A DNA stretch of 64,000 nt from Tremella fuciformis (lineage: Eukaryota; Basidiomycota; Tremellomycetes; Tremellales; Tremellaceae), in NCBI GenBank assembly GCA_032768795.1, contig CP136490.1:248001-312000 (forward strand), given 5' to 3'. The notes beneath the pieces are model-generated. The model did no database searches. It was not told where the DNA came from and was given only the letters and a program-made list of their open reading frames with translations. Below are positions 11,351 to 20,256 of the stretch, piece by piece. The stretch's first letter is position 1. Each line of letters opens with the position of its first letter. The position numbers and the translations under genes are program-made.

Positions 11351-12122
11351 TGTCAGGAAACCGACACGGCATCCTGACCACGAGACTACCACGAGGCAAC
11401 TTCCGACGGAAACATCCAAAGGATCCTACGAACCAAAGAACGTGAGTACGATAGAACCGTCACTATTAGTCACGAATAACTACGACTTGCTCTTGAAAGC
11501 GCTAGAACAACCTGGAGAACGATAGAAGGATACGTCTCAGTCTTCCATCGGCCGAGTTGAGATAGGAACGCACGCAAGGACAAGAGTCAGGTCCACGATA
11601 ACGGAGGATAGAGTTATCTCACAGTCAGGGCCACGGGACGGAGACCGAGGACGATAAGGACGACGACGGGCACGCAAGGAGATTAGATGCAAGCCAGCGC
11701 GGAGAGAAGACGATGGAAGAGAAGAGAGACCACGAGAGAATACTAGAGAGTATTGGGGACGAGTAGAAGCGACTAGGAGCACGATGGAATGATCCACGAA
11801 GGACGATGCTAGAAGGATCAGAGAGAGAGCGGGCGAGAGTCAGCAGATACTTAAGAAGGAAGATCGCAGAGGAAGTTCCTCAGCGATCTAGTTAACTAGT
11901 CCTCTAGATAGAACGTCTACTTAGAGAATCGACCGTACCAGTGACGAGAGATAGATAAGTGAAGTGAGTCTTGATCGCTCCTCACCCAGCTTGGTTCCAC
12001 TCTACTCTTGTTCGTTACTATCTGTTACGAATAGTCGTTAATAGTTAGCAGCTTGAACCGATAGATTGATTTAGGTGAGCTTTAGTTGGATCTAATACAG
12101 GTCACCGGGTACAGGTCTGACA
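11351..12122 (+). repeat. Gypsy 5' LTR with candidate TATA box and start site
   Basis: 772 bp. A TATA-like TACTTAAG (11848-11855) lies about 30 bases upstream of GCGATCTAGTTA (11883-11894), which is the exact reverse complement of 12 bases of the primer-binding site next to the LTR. Transcription starting near 11883 would put this sequence at the 5' end of the RNA, as in Tf1-type self-priming elements. The LTR also carries two copies of the dispersed motif described in the findings (11462-11480, 12013-12043). Confidence 0.9.
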
Positions 12123-12136
12123 GATAACTAGATCGC
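12123..12136 (+). promoter_or_regulatory. Gypsy primer-binding site, probably self-primed
   Basis: GATAACTAGATCGC directly follows the 5' LTR. Its reverse complement matches LTR bases 11883-11894 in 12 contiguous positions. I know no tRNA 3' end (which would need TGG at the start) that fits. Self-priming by the element's own RNA 5' end, known for Tf1/sushi-group chromoviruses, is the best reading. Confidence 0.7.
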
Positions 12137-12171
12137 TCATATCCTTCGACAAGCCACCAAATCAAGACGAC

Positions 12172-13416
12172 ATGTCCTCTGCACCTACGACCGGGTACGG
12201 CCTTAGGAACCGAGGCGCGACAGGCAATCCCGACGCAGAGCATGAGCTGATCACTCCTCCCACTGGGACTACCACGGAGGAAGGAGAAGGAGTCCAAGGT
12301 ACGCCAGGCGTGTACGAGCCAGGCGCTCAAGAAGACACGATGGAGTCTACCCAGGATGATGGGCTCTCTTCGATCAGGACCCAACTCGATAAGATTGGTG
12401 AGGCACTGTTGCTTTTGAGTCAGAATCAAAGGATGATGACTGAGCATCGAGTGAACCAATTCGAGACTAATACGAACAAATCGAACAACAAGGAACCAAA
12501 GGTCAACTCTCCGGACGAGTATCAAGGAGAAAGGAACAAGCTCACCGGATTCCTGACGCAGTGTCAGCTGGTCTTCGACTTACAACCAGCCCGATACGCC
12601 ACCGACTATGCCAAGATCCGATATATGATATCGTTCTTTAGGAAGGCGCCACTGCACTCTATTGAGGCGCACTTAGCTAAGGATGTCGACGATCAGCCTA
12701 GATGGCTTCACGATTACGGGTTGTTCATCAAACACATCAAACGAACCTACGGAGACCCAGATGAAGTTCATACAGCCGAACGGAAACTATTAGCGATCCA
12801 ACAAAAGTCTTCTGTTACGAATTACTTTGCAGAGTTCGAACAGTTATCATCATTGCTGGATTGGCCCGATTCGGTTCTCATCGCCAAGGCTAGGGAAGGC
12901 TTGAAGCCCTCTCTCAAGGACGCCATCGCTACCAAGGTGGAGGAAATCCCTAAGACCTGGAACGACTTTGTCACGGTGATCACGAGACTTGATGAACGCA
13001 TGTTCGAGAGGGAACAAGAGAAGAAGAACGAACAAGGACGCCCAGAGAGGCATGAACCGCGACAAATAGAAACGAATAGTGGGCGAGTGCGACCAGCTGT
13101 TACCAGTTTTAACCGCTCATCAGAAACCAGCACAGTCAAGAGCACTCAGCCACCGCGTGCGACCACCCCATGGAATGGCAACCCATTCGCAGGCCTAGGT
13201 ATGCGACCACGCCTGAGTGAGTTCGAGAAGCAGAGACGAAGGGATTCGGGCTTATGCTTTTCTTGCGGACAGAGTGGTCATCAGGCCAAGGACTGTTCGC
13301 AATCGACGCGATCTCAAGGAACGGTGGTCTCTTCCAATGCTACGAACACCTACCAGCGTACCACGACCCCTTCTACGAGCTCGCAACAGTCAAAAGTAAG
13401 CGCCCCGTCGAATTGA
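12172..13416 (+). CDS. gag: Gypsy Gag
   Basis: 414-residue capsid/nucleocapsid protein. The middle contains the retrotransposon gag fold (ERNKLTGFLTQCQLVFDLQP, ...GDPDEVHTAERKLLAIQQKSSVTNYFAEFEQL). The C-terminal part has one CCHC zinc knuckle, CFSCGQSGHQAKDC (C-x2-C-x4-H-x4-C). It overlaps pol, which lies in the -1 frame, over 13254-13416, so Pol is probably made by programmed -1 frameshifting or by another recoding event. I did not find an unambiguous slippery heptamer in the overlap. Confidence 0.95.
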   Translation: MSSAPTTGYGLRNRGATGNPDAEHELITPPTGTTTEEGEGVQGTPGVYEPGAQEDTMESTQDDGLSSIRTQLDKIGEALLLLSQNQRMMTEHRVNQFETNTNKSNNKEPKVNSPDEYQGERNKLTGFLTQCQLVFDLQPARYATDYAKIRYMISFFRKAPLHSIEAHLAKDVDDQPRWLHDYGLFIKHIKRTYGDPDEVHTAERKLLAIQQKSSVTNYFAEFEQLSSLLDWPDSVLIAKAREGLKPSLKDAIATKVEEIPKTWNDFVTVITRLDERMFEREQEKKNEQGRPERHEPRQIETNSGRVRPAVTSFNRSSETSTVKSTQPPRATTPWNGNPFAGLGMRPRLSEFEKQRRRDSGLCFSCGQSGHQAKDCSQSTRSQGTVVSSNATNTYQRTTTPSTSSQQSKVSAPSN

Positions 13417-16400
13417 GAGGGAGTCGGGGCTCAAACAAACCTCTCACTCTAGGTGCGGCATTCGAGAATTATAACGGAACAGAATTTATTGGGGACGAAC
13501 TACTACCAAAAAGATCAATTGTATGCTACGATAACATGACCGAGAATCTACGATTGAGGGTACTCCTAACTGGCGGCCGGGCAAAGCTCCAGTGCGGATT
13601 CCCTTCCTTATATTGCCGACAAGGATATCTCTCCAACATCCTGTTCGACACTGGAGCCAGCTCCTGCTTTGTCGACTGGAGGTCAGAGATAGCCCAGACC
13701 TTAAACCACACCGTGATTGAACGACCCAAACACGTAGTAATGTTTGATGGACGTACAAGCGCGTTTGGTCTGGTTCACACCTATATCGACACGAACATCC
13801 AACTTCATCCCGAATATCCCCCAATAGATGTCAAATTGCTTGTGACGGAATTAAATGGGGCCGACATTGTATTGGGATGGCCGTGGATGGCCGAGAACGG
13901 AGTAACCATTGATGCGAGGCATGGATGGGCTGAGTTCCCGTGCACTCCTGTGGTGAGAAAACCACACAGACGAAAAGGGAAGGCTTACAGGAAGCCCTAT
14001 GCGTCCGGGACAACCTATCCCAACAACATCGAGATCGCGGAAAGCGGCAATCGATGGAGACCGATCTCAGTAACCCAGGAAGGATCTGGCGAGGCTGGAA
14101 TAAGCAACGATGGCGAAGGAGCAACAGAAACGAATAGCTGCGAAAAAGCGCCAATGGCGGACGATCCTCTTGAAAGGGCTGGGACGGAAGACGGGACTCC
14201 CGTACTCAGTGACCCTTCTACGAGGGATGATGAGTCAAGCGATGATTCTAGTGGAATCTACGACGACTACAAATACGGCAAGGATGAAGCCGGAACCGAT
14301 CCGGAGGATTGGACGGCAATCGAAGATTTGCAAGATGTGACTATTTGGAACAAATGGGGACGAATAGCACTTGAGGAGAAAGAATACGACCAAACAAGGG
14401 TAGAGGTGAACGGAGTAACCGCCAGTGAGAGCGACTCGTACACGACCTTGAACGAGAAGGAACAGTCTTCGGCAAAGGAAAGCAAGATTCCAGAGGCCTA
14501 CCAAGGATGGGAAGACTTGTTTGAAGAACCGAGTGGGTCGGCAGCACTGCCGCCACATCGACCGTACGACCACAGGATAGAACTAAAGGAGGGAGGTAAG
14601 CTGCCTCTTGCTCCTCTCTATCAACTATCTCCGAAAGAAAAGAACGCCTTACACGAATACTTGGAAAAGGAGAAGGCGGAAGGAAAGATATACCATTCGT
14701 TATCACCTTATGGATCGCCGGCGTTCTTTGTCCCGAAGAAAGACGGACGCTTACGACTAGTCGTGGACTATCGCAAGCTAAATGAAGCCACAGTAAATAG
14801 CGCCTATCCGTTACCATTAATCTCGCAGATCTTGGCAGATCTACGTGACGCACGGTTCTACACGAAGCTGGATTTGGCAGGGGCCTATCAGCTGGTGCGG
14901 ATGGCTGAAGGACACGAACACCTGACAGCGTTCAGGACTATCTTTGGTATGTTCGAGTCCACTGTGATGAGGGATGGCCTAAAAGGGGCTCCCGCAACGT
15001 TCCAACATTTTATGAACGATATATTTTCGGAACTAATAGGGAAAGGTGTCTACGTATATATCGACGACATTCTCATTTACGCGAAAACGGTTGAAGAACT
15101 TCGAGCTCTTACCAAGACAGTCTTCGATATACTACGACAATGGGAGCTTCGACTAAAAGCAGCAAAATGCGAGTTCGAGAAAGACAGCATTACATTCTTA
15201 GGACACAGGGTGTCTGCGGAGGGGATAGCAACCGACGAAGGACTAACAGAAACTATTAGGAACTTCCCTATCCCGACTACACAGAAGGAACTACGATCTG
15301 CGGTGGGTCTTTTCAGTTACTACCGAAGATTTGTACCCAACTTCTCGGGAATTGCGAGACCTCTCAACAAGTTGATGTCGAAGAAAGCAAGGTTTATTTG
15401 GAACGAAGAGGCTGACAAGGCATTTCAGTCGCTGAAAGGTGCCCTATCATCACCGCCTATTCTCGGGCACTTCGATCCAGAGCTCCCGATAGAGGTACAC
15501 ACGGATGCCTCGGACTTCGCCATTGGGTATGTGATCTACCATGTGGATCGCAACACCATGAAGCGAACGGCAATCCATTATGGTTCAGCAAGGCTCAAAC
15601 CGAATGAGGAGAACTGGACTGTCACCGAGAAAGAACTATTCGCAATTATTTATTGCTTACAACATCATCGAGCATATTTCGAGGGCAGCAAATGGCCAAT
15701 AATCTTTGTTACCGACCATCAGCCCTTGATAGGGTATACCATGCCGAAGCAGGTATCAAACAGGGAGGCCAGATGGGCAGAGATCCTGGCTCGCTTCGAT
15801 CTACGAATAGTGTACACCCCAGGTAAGGGCAACGTGGTACCAGACGCCCTGTCGAGACGACCTGACCTGGCAGGGACAAGAGGCGGTGACAGTTACCAAA
15901 CGGACTCAAAGGTTCGACAGGTGATCGAGACAATCGATGCTGAGAACGAATTGGACCAAATAGTGACGAACTTAGAAGAGTCAAAGAAGACAGCTTCAAT
16001 CGTCGAAGACCAGGAACCCCTTGAAATGTATGGGGTTACAACGACCGAAGCACCCAGTACAGCAGACCCGAACACGTATGATTGGATCATCGATGGAAGC
16101 AGAGTAAGGGAAGGGTATATGAAAGACGAGCAGTGCAGGCAAGTCATCGAAGGGATTGCCGCACAGAAACCGCTCGAAGATATTAGGAACGAATTGCGAC
16201 TATCAAGCGATACTAGAGTCGAAATAGACCAACAAGGATTCATCCGCATCGACGGCAAAATCTATATCCCAGACTACGATGATTTGAGGTTCAAGATCAT
16301 AAACTCAAGACACGACACTCCGTTGGCAGGACATCCAGGAGTTAAAAGGACTATGAAGGCGGTTCAACGGGACTATTACTGGCCTGGGCTCACTGCGCAC

Positions 16401-17747
16401 GTCACCAAGTACGTGTCGAGCTGCACAGCCTGTCTGCGCACCAAGCCTTTCAACCAGAGACCAAGAGGTCAGCTACGAACCTTGGAAGTTCCACGCCTAC
16501 CGTTCGAGGACATCACGATGGACTTCATCGAAGAGCTGCCAGTCTCAAACAACTTCAATTCAATACTAGTAGTGGTCGACCGCTTGACAAAGTACACAGT
16601 GCTCATACCCACGGTAACAAAGTTGAACGCACCCGAAATGTGTTCGTTACTATTCGATACGGTTTTCTCCAGATACGGACTGCCGAGCACGATTGTATCT
16701 GACAGGGGAAGTAAATTTGTATCAGACTTCTGGAGGAGTCTAACGGAGCAATTCGACATTCGATTGGCACTCAGTACGGCAAGAAGGCCGCAGACTGATG
16801 GTCAAACCGAGCGACATAACCAGAAAGTAGAGGGATTCATGAGGATCTTCACCAACTTCGACCAGGACAACTGGGCACCGTTGTTGGCATTCGCCCAGTT
16901 CGCCATCAACAACGCCCATCACGATACGATAGGAATGACCCCGTTCTATGCGCTACACGGATTTCATCCTAGATGGGTTCAGGAAATATTAGAACCGAAT
17001 AAAGTCGACAATCAGCAGGCAAGACAACGTGCGAACTCAATGAACGAAGTTCACTCAATCTGCAGGGAGAACTATGTACGAGCAGGAAAGGAAATGGAGA
17101 AGTACTACAACAGGAAGCACCAGTCGCAGGTCGAAATCAAGGACGGAGACTATGTCATGTTGGACCTCGAGGGCCTTAACACGAAACGACCCAGCAAGAA
17201 ACTCGACTACAGGCGAGATGGACCCTTCCAGGTGGAAGAATCAATAGGAACACACGCGAAGAAATTGAAGTTACCAGCGACGCTCAAGATCCACAATGTT
17301 TTTCATGTGTCCAGACTGCATCCTGTGGACGTTATTAGCGTCGAAGACAAACGAATACGACCAAAAGGGCAACCACAAGGACTACCAACTATAGTGGAGC
17401 CTGATGCTGAATTTGAAGTCGAGAGGATTCTGGACTCAAGAAGAACAAGGAATGGGAAAGTCGAGTACCTAGTGGAGTGGAGAGGCTACGGGGACGATGA
17501 AGTGGGCTGGGAGCCGGAGGTGAACGTCAGAAACGCGGCAGAGGTTGTAAGAACATTCCACGAGCGACACCCCGACAAGCCCATTGGTCACACATTCGGA
17601 GGAATCAAGAAAGATAGGAGCTATTCAAAACGAATAAAGACAAATAGCGACAAAGAAGAGCCTATACGACCTAACAAACGACAACGAACTCAAGAGTCAG
17701 TCAGGCAAGAGACCGGGCACAGGCATAATCTAAGAAGTCGTCAGTAA
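13254..17747 (+). CDS. pol: Gypsy Pol: protease, RT, RNase H, integrase, chromodomain
   Basis: 1497-codon frame. In order: aspartic protease (LFDTGASSCFVDW, near residue 130); reverse transcriptase (PLAPLYQLSPKEKNALHEYL, YGSPAFFVPKKDGRLRLVVDYR, catalytic YIDDILIYA, FLGHRVSAEGI); RNase H (VHTDASDFAIGYVIY, VTDHQPLI, GNVVPDALSR); integrase (HDTPLAGHPGVKRT...CTACLRTK as the HHCC finger; MDFIEELP, VSDRGSKFVSDFW and RPQTDGQTERHNQ as the DDE core; GPF module after it); and a chromodomain (FEVERILDSRRTRNGKVEYL, VEWRGYGDDEVGWEPE). A basic tail follows. One RT oddity is MRDGLKGAPATFQ where most gypsy elements have MPFGLTNAPATFQ. The chromodomain predicts targeting to modified chromatin. Confidence 0.97.
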   Translation: MLFLRTEWSSGQGLFAIDAISRNGGLFQCYEHLPAYHDPFYELATVKSKRPVELRGSRGSNKPLTLGAAFENYNGTEFIGDELLPKRSIVCYDNMTENLRLRVLLTGGRAKLQCGFPSLYCRQGYLSNILFDTGASSCFVDWRSEIAQTLNHTVIERPKHVVMFDGRTSAFGLVHTYIDTNIQLHPEYPPIDVKLLVTELNGADIVLGWPWMAENGVTIDARHGWAEFPCTPVVRKPHRRKGKAYRKPYASGTTYPNNIEIAESGNRWRPISVTQEGSGEAGISNDGEGATETNSCEKAPMADDPLERAGTEDGTPVLSDPSTRDDESSDDSSGIYDDYKYGKDEAGTDPEDWTAIEDLQDVTIWNKWGRIALEEKEYDQTRVEVNGVTASESDSYTTLNEKEQSSAKESKIPEAYQGWEDLFEEPSGSAALPPHRPYDHRIELKEGGKLPLAPLYQLSPKEKNALHEYLEKEKAEGKIYHSLSPYGSPAFFVPKKDGRLRLVVDYRKLNEATVNSAYPLPLISQILADLRDARFYTKLDLAGAYQLVRMAEGHEHLTAFRTIFGMFESTVMRDGLKGAPATFQHFMNDIFSELIGKGVYVYIDDILIYAKTVEELRALTKTVFDILRQWELRLKAAKCEFEKDSITFLGHRVSAEGIATDEGLTETIRNFPIPTTQKELRSAVGLFSYYRRFVPNFSGIARPLNKLMSKKARFIWNEEADKAFQSLKGALSSPPILGHFDPELPIEVHTDASDFAIGYVIYHVDRNTMKRTAIHYGSARLKPNEENWTVTEKELFAIIYCLQHHRAYFEGSKWPIIFVTDHQPLIGYTMPKQVSNREARWAEILARFDLRIVYTPGKGNVVPDALSRRPDLAGTRGGDSYQTDSKVRQVIETIDAENELDQIVTNLEESKKTASIVEDQEPLEMYGVTTTEAPSTADPNTYDWIIDGSRVREGYMKDEQCRQVIEGIAAQKPLEDIRNELRLSSDTRVEIDQQGFIRIDGKIYIPDYDDLRFKIINSRHDTPLAGHPGVKRTMKAVQRDYYWPGLTAHVTKYVSSCTACLRTKPFNQRPRGQLRTLEVPRLPFEDITMDFIEELPVSNNFNSILVVVDRLTKYTVLIPTVTKLNAPEMCSLLFDTVFSRYGLPSTIVSDRGSKFVSDFWRSLTEQFDIRLALSTARRPQTDGQTERHNQKVEGFMRIFTNFDQDNWAPLLAFAQFAINNAHHDTIGMTPFYALHGFHPRWVQEILEPNKVDNQQARQRANSMNEVHSICRENYVRAGKEMEKYYNRKHQSQVEIKDGDYVMLDLEGLNTKRPSKKLDYRRDGPFQVEESIGTHAKKLKLPATLKIHNVFHVSRLHPVDVISVEDKRIRPKGQPQGLPTIVEPDAEFEVERILDSRRTRNGKVEYLVEWRGYGDDEVGWEPEVNVRNAAEVVRTFHERHPDKPIGHTFGGIKKDRSYSKRIKTNSDKEEPIRPNKRQRTQESVRQETGHRHNLRSRQ

Positions 17748-17814
17748 CTATTAGTCCCAAATAGCACCCAGTGCGATTGAGGACTTCATAGGTACAACGA
17801 TAGATGACTATATG

Positions 17815-19174
17815 CTACATTTCCCTATTCTTCCTCTTCAGCGACTCCAAAGTACGAACAGCTGCCTCGGCTTCACCTATCTGGGAAATGCGCGAATGTA
17901 TGTCCGCAAAAGTGCCCGCAGGGATAGTGACTGTCCCGGAGGTAGACGAATTCAATCGAGCGCGTTCGAGTCCCTTCAGACCTTCCTTGAGGGAAAGGAA
18001 ATGCTCTCGTAAAACCTGAAGATAAGGCGCGGGGTCTGAGAAAGAACATGCCGAAGTGCACACAGCACAGCGAATTGAGCCTGGCTTGACTCGACAAACA
18101 AGCTTGGCCTTGAGACAGCCTCGGCACGGTGGAACCGAGACCGGATAATTTTGCTGTTCGGCGAACTTCTCATTTGAAAGTGGGCGCGTGCCGCGAGCAG
18201 CACGCTTGGGCGGCGCCTCACCGGCCTTAAGTTCGGACGGCCGTTTGTAGGGCGGGGGGGCATCGACAGTGTGGGACTATTCGTCACTATTAACCCCAAA
18301 CAGTACGAGATCACTTGCCTTCGGAACAAACTTAGACGGGGTCTGACTCGCGTGGGCGGCTGACATGAACGTGGCATAGTCCTACAATTAGTTACTATTC
18401 GTAACGAATAGAAACTACTCACAATGGCCAGGATCTCGTCGGGATCAACTGATTCCGGAGTGGACGGAATGGGCTTGGTCTCGTCGAGCTCGCGAATAGG
18501 AGTATCGACAATGGCGCGTTGTTTCCCTTTCCCCTTGGAACCCTTCTTGCGAGGGGGTTCGGACTCTGTCTCCGACGAGTCCAGCTCGTCTTCGATGGCG
18601 GGGGGATCGGAGGAAAGAAGGAAGGCTGCTATTAGTTGCGGATACAATCGAATAGGAACGACTTACTAGGGTCTTCATCGACGTTACCCTCGGGATCAGT
18701 AGTCTCGGATCCATCTGGAAACTATTAGGAACGAATACACACGAATACAAGAAAACAAACACACCTTCGGATTTGTTGTCAGCCTCCGGAGCGGGCGACG
18801 AAGTCTTGTCTTGGGCGGTGTTCAGAGGGGCAGTGGGGGCACGTTCGAGAGCAGCGGGAGCTGAGACGGTGTCGGCGGGGGCGAGAGGCTGGGTGACGCC
18901 TTCTCCATCCGAGAGAGTGGGGAGGGCAGGTGTCTCATCTGCTATTAGTGACAAATACGAGCGAGTAGTAGTAACTCACTCGGGTCCGCATCCATCTGGG
19001 TGAGATCTTGTCGGGTTTCGTTTGACGGAGCCAACTCGTCCAACTCAGGCAGGGGCGTCATAGCGGGCGAGGTGGACTTGCGCGTGAAGCGTCCCTTATG
19101 CTCTTGGTCAGTAATAGCCACGAACATGATCGAGTACTCACACGTCGTTGGGCGGATGCGCGAGAGCGGGCCAT
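17815..19174 (-). CDS. Antisense, intron-containing gene inside the gypsy element; cysteine-cluster protein
   Basis: Seven exons can be joined in frame between pol and the 3' LTR, on the strand opposite to the retrotransposon. Start ATG 19172-19174 (MARSRASAQRR), then HKGRFTRKSTSPAMTPLPEL, acidic Ser/Pro/Thr-rich exons, SETESEPPRKKGSKGKGKQR, DYATFMSAAHASQTPSKFVPK, and a last exon of about 150 residues. That exon has a cysteine cluster C-x2-C-x6-C-x8-C-x2-C-x3-C (CRGCLKAKLVC...CAVCTSAC) and a helical C-terminus ending KRKNREM. The cluster resembles fungal Zn2Cys6 DNA-binding clusters but has a short last spacing. All introns are 37-50 nt; one uses a GC donor (gcaagt). An antisense gene can keep introns in the sense genomic RNA. 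It may be a captured host gene or a regulatory or accessory gene of the element. Confidence 0.6.
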
Positions 19175-19470
19175 AGGGGTACGCCAAAGGTCAAGAAAAG
19201 TAGATGTACGAACGAACAACGAGAGGGCGCAGTCACGCCCTTATGTATCCTGCGGGCGTCTATCGGCAAAACGGCGTTACGAGTAAAAACGAGTATGAGG
19301 CAGTCGCAAGAGCGAGCGGTTGCTAGGCAACTAGGGTGACAACTCGCAGATGCTCGACATGTAGAAAGTCGTTGCTAGGCAACGGGACGATAAGCGACAA
19401 CCGATAGGCGGTATCAGGAACAAATAAAAATCAGTCGCGACTAATCTTATCATGAAGGGACTCATGATGT

Positions 19471-19484
19471 AAAGGAGGGAGGAG
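19471..19484 (+). promoter_or_regulatory. Gypsy polypurine tract
   Basis: AAAGGAGGGAGGAG, uninterrupted purines directly before the 3' LTR; the plus-strand primer of reverse transcription. Confidence 0.9.
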
Positions 19485-20256
19485 TGTCAGGAAACCGACA
19501 CGGCATCCTGACCACGAGACTACCACGAGGCAACTTCCGACGGAAACATCCAAAGGATCCTACGAACCAAAGAACGTGAGTACGATAGAACCGTCACTAT
19601 TAGTCACGAATAACTACGACTTGCTCTTGAAAGCGCTAGAACAACCTGGAGAACGATAGAAGGATACGTCTCAGTCTTCCATCGGCCGAGTTGAGATAGG
19701 AACGCACGCAAGGACAAGAGTCAGGTCCACGATAACGGAGGATAGAGTTATCTCACAGTCAGGGCCACGGGGCGGAGACCGAGGACGATAAGGACGACGA
19801 CGGGCACGCAAGGAGATTAGATGCAAGCCAGCGCGGAGAGAAGACGATAGAAGAGAAGAGAGACGATGAGAGAATACTAGAGAGTATTGGGAACGAGTAG
19901 AAGCGACTAGGAGAACGATGGAACGATCCACGAAGGACGATGCTAGAAGGATCAGAGTGAGAGCGGGCGAGAGTCAGCAGATACTTAAGAAGGAAGATCG
20001 CAGAGGAAGTTCCTCAGCGATCTAGTTAACTAGTCCTCTAGATAGAACGTCTACTTAGAGAATCGACCGTACCAGTGACGAGAGATAGATAAGTGAAGTG
20101 AGTCTTGATCGCTCCTCACCCAGCTTGGTTCCACTCTACTCTTGTTCGTTACTATCTGTTACGAATAGTCGTTAATAGTTAGCAGCTTGAACCGATAGAT
20201 TGATTTAGGTGAGCTTTAGTTGGATCTAATACAGGTCACCGGGTACAGGTCTGACA
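19485..20256 (+). repeat. Gypsy 3' LTR
   Basis: 772 bp, same length and ends as the 5' LTR, with roughly eight substitutions by eye, most of them clustered at about 19770-19960. Confidence 0.95.

Larger units (their letters stand above)
11351..20256 (+). mobile_element. Ty3/gypsy chromovirus, full length, nested in copia
   Basis: 8.9-kb element with two 772-bp LTRs (11351-12122, 19485-20256; TGTCAG...CTGACA) and target duplication TCTTT (11346-11350, 20257-20261). Gag and pol are intact, integrase follows RNase H, and a chromodomain ends the polyprotein, which places it in the chromovirus branch. I count about 8 differences between the two LTRs by eye. It has an extra 1.7-kb region between pol and the 3' LTR that carries an antisense gene. 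PBS and PPT are in place, so the element could be mobile. Confidence 0.95.
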
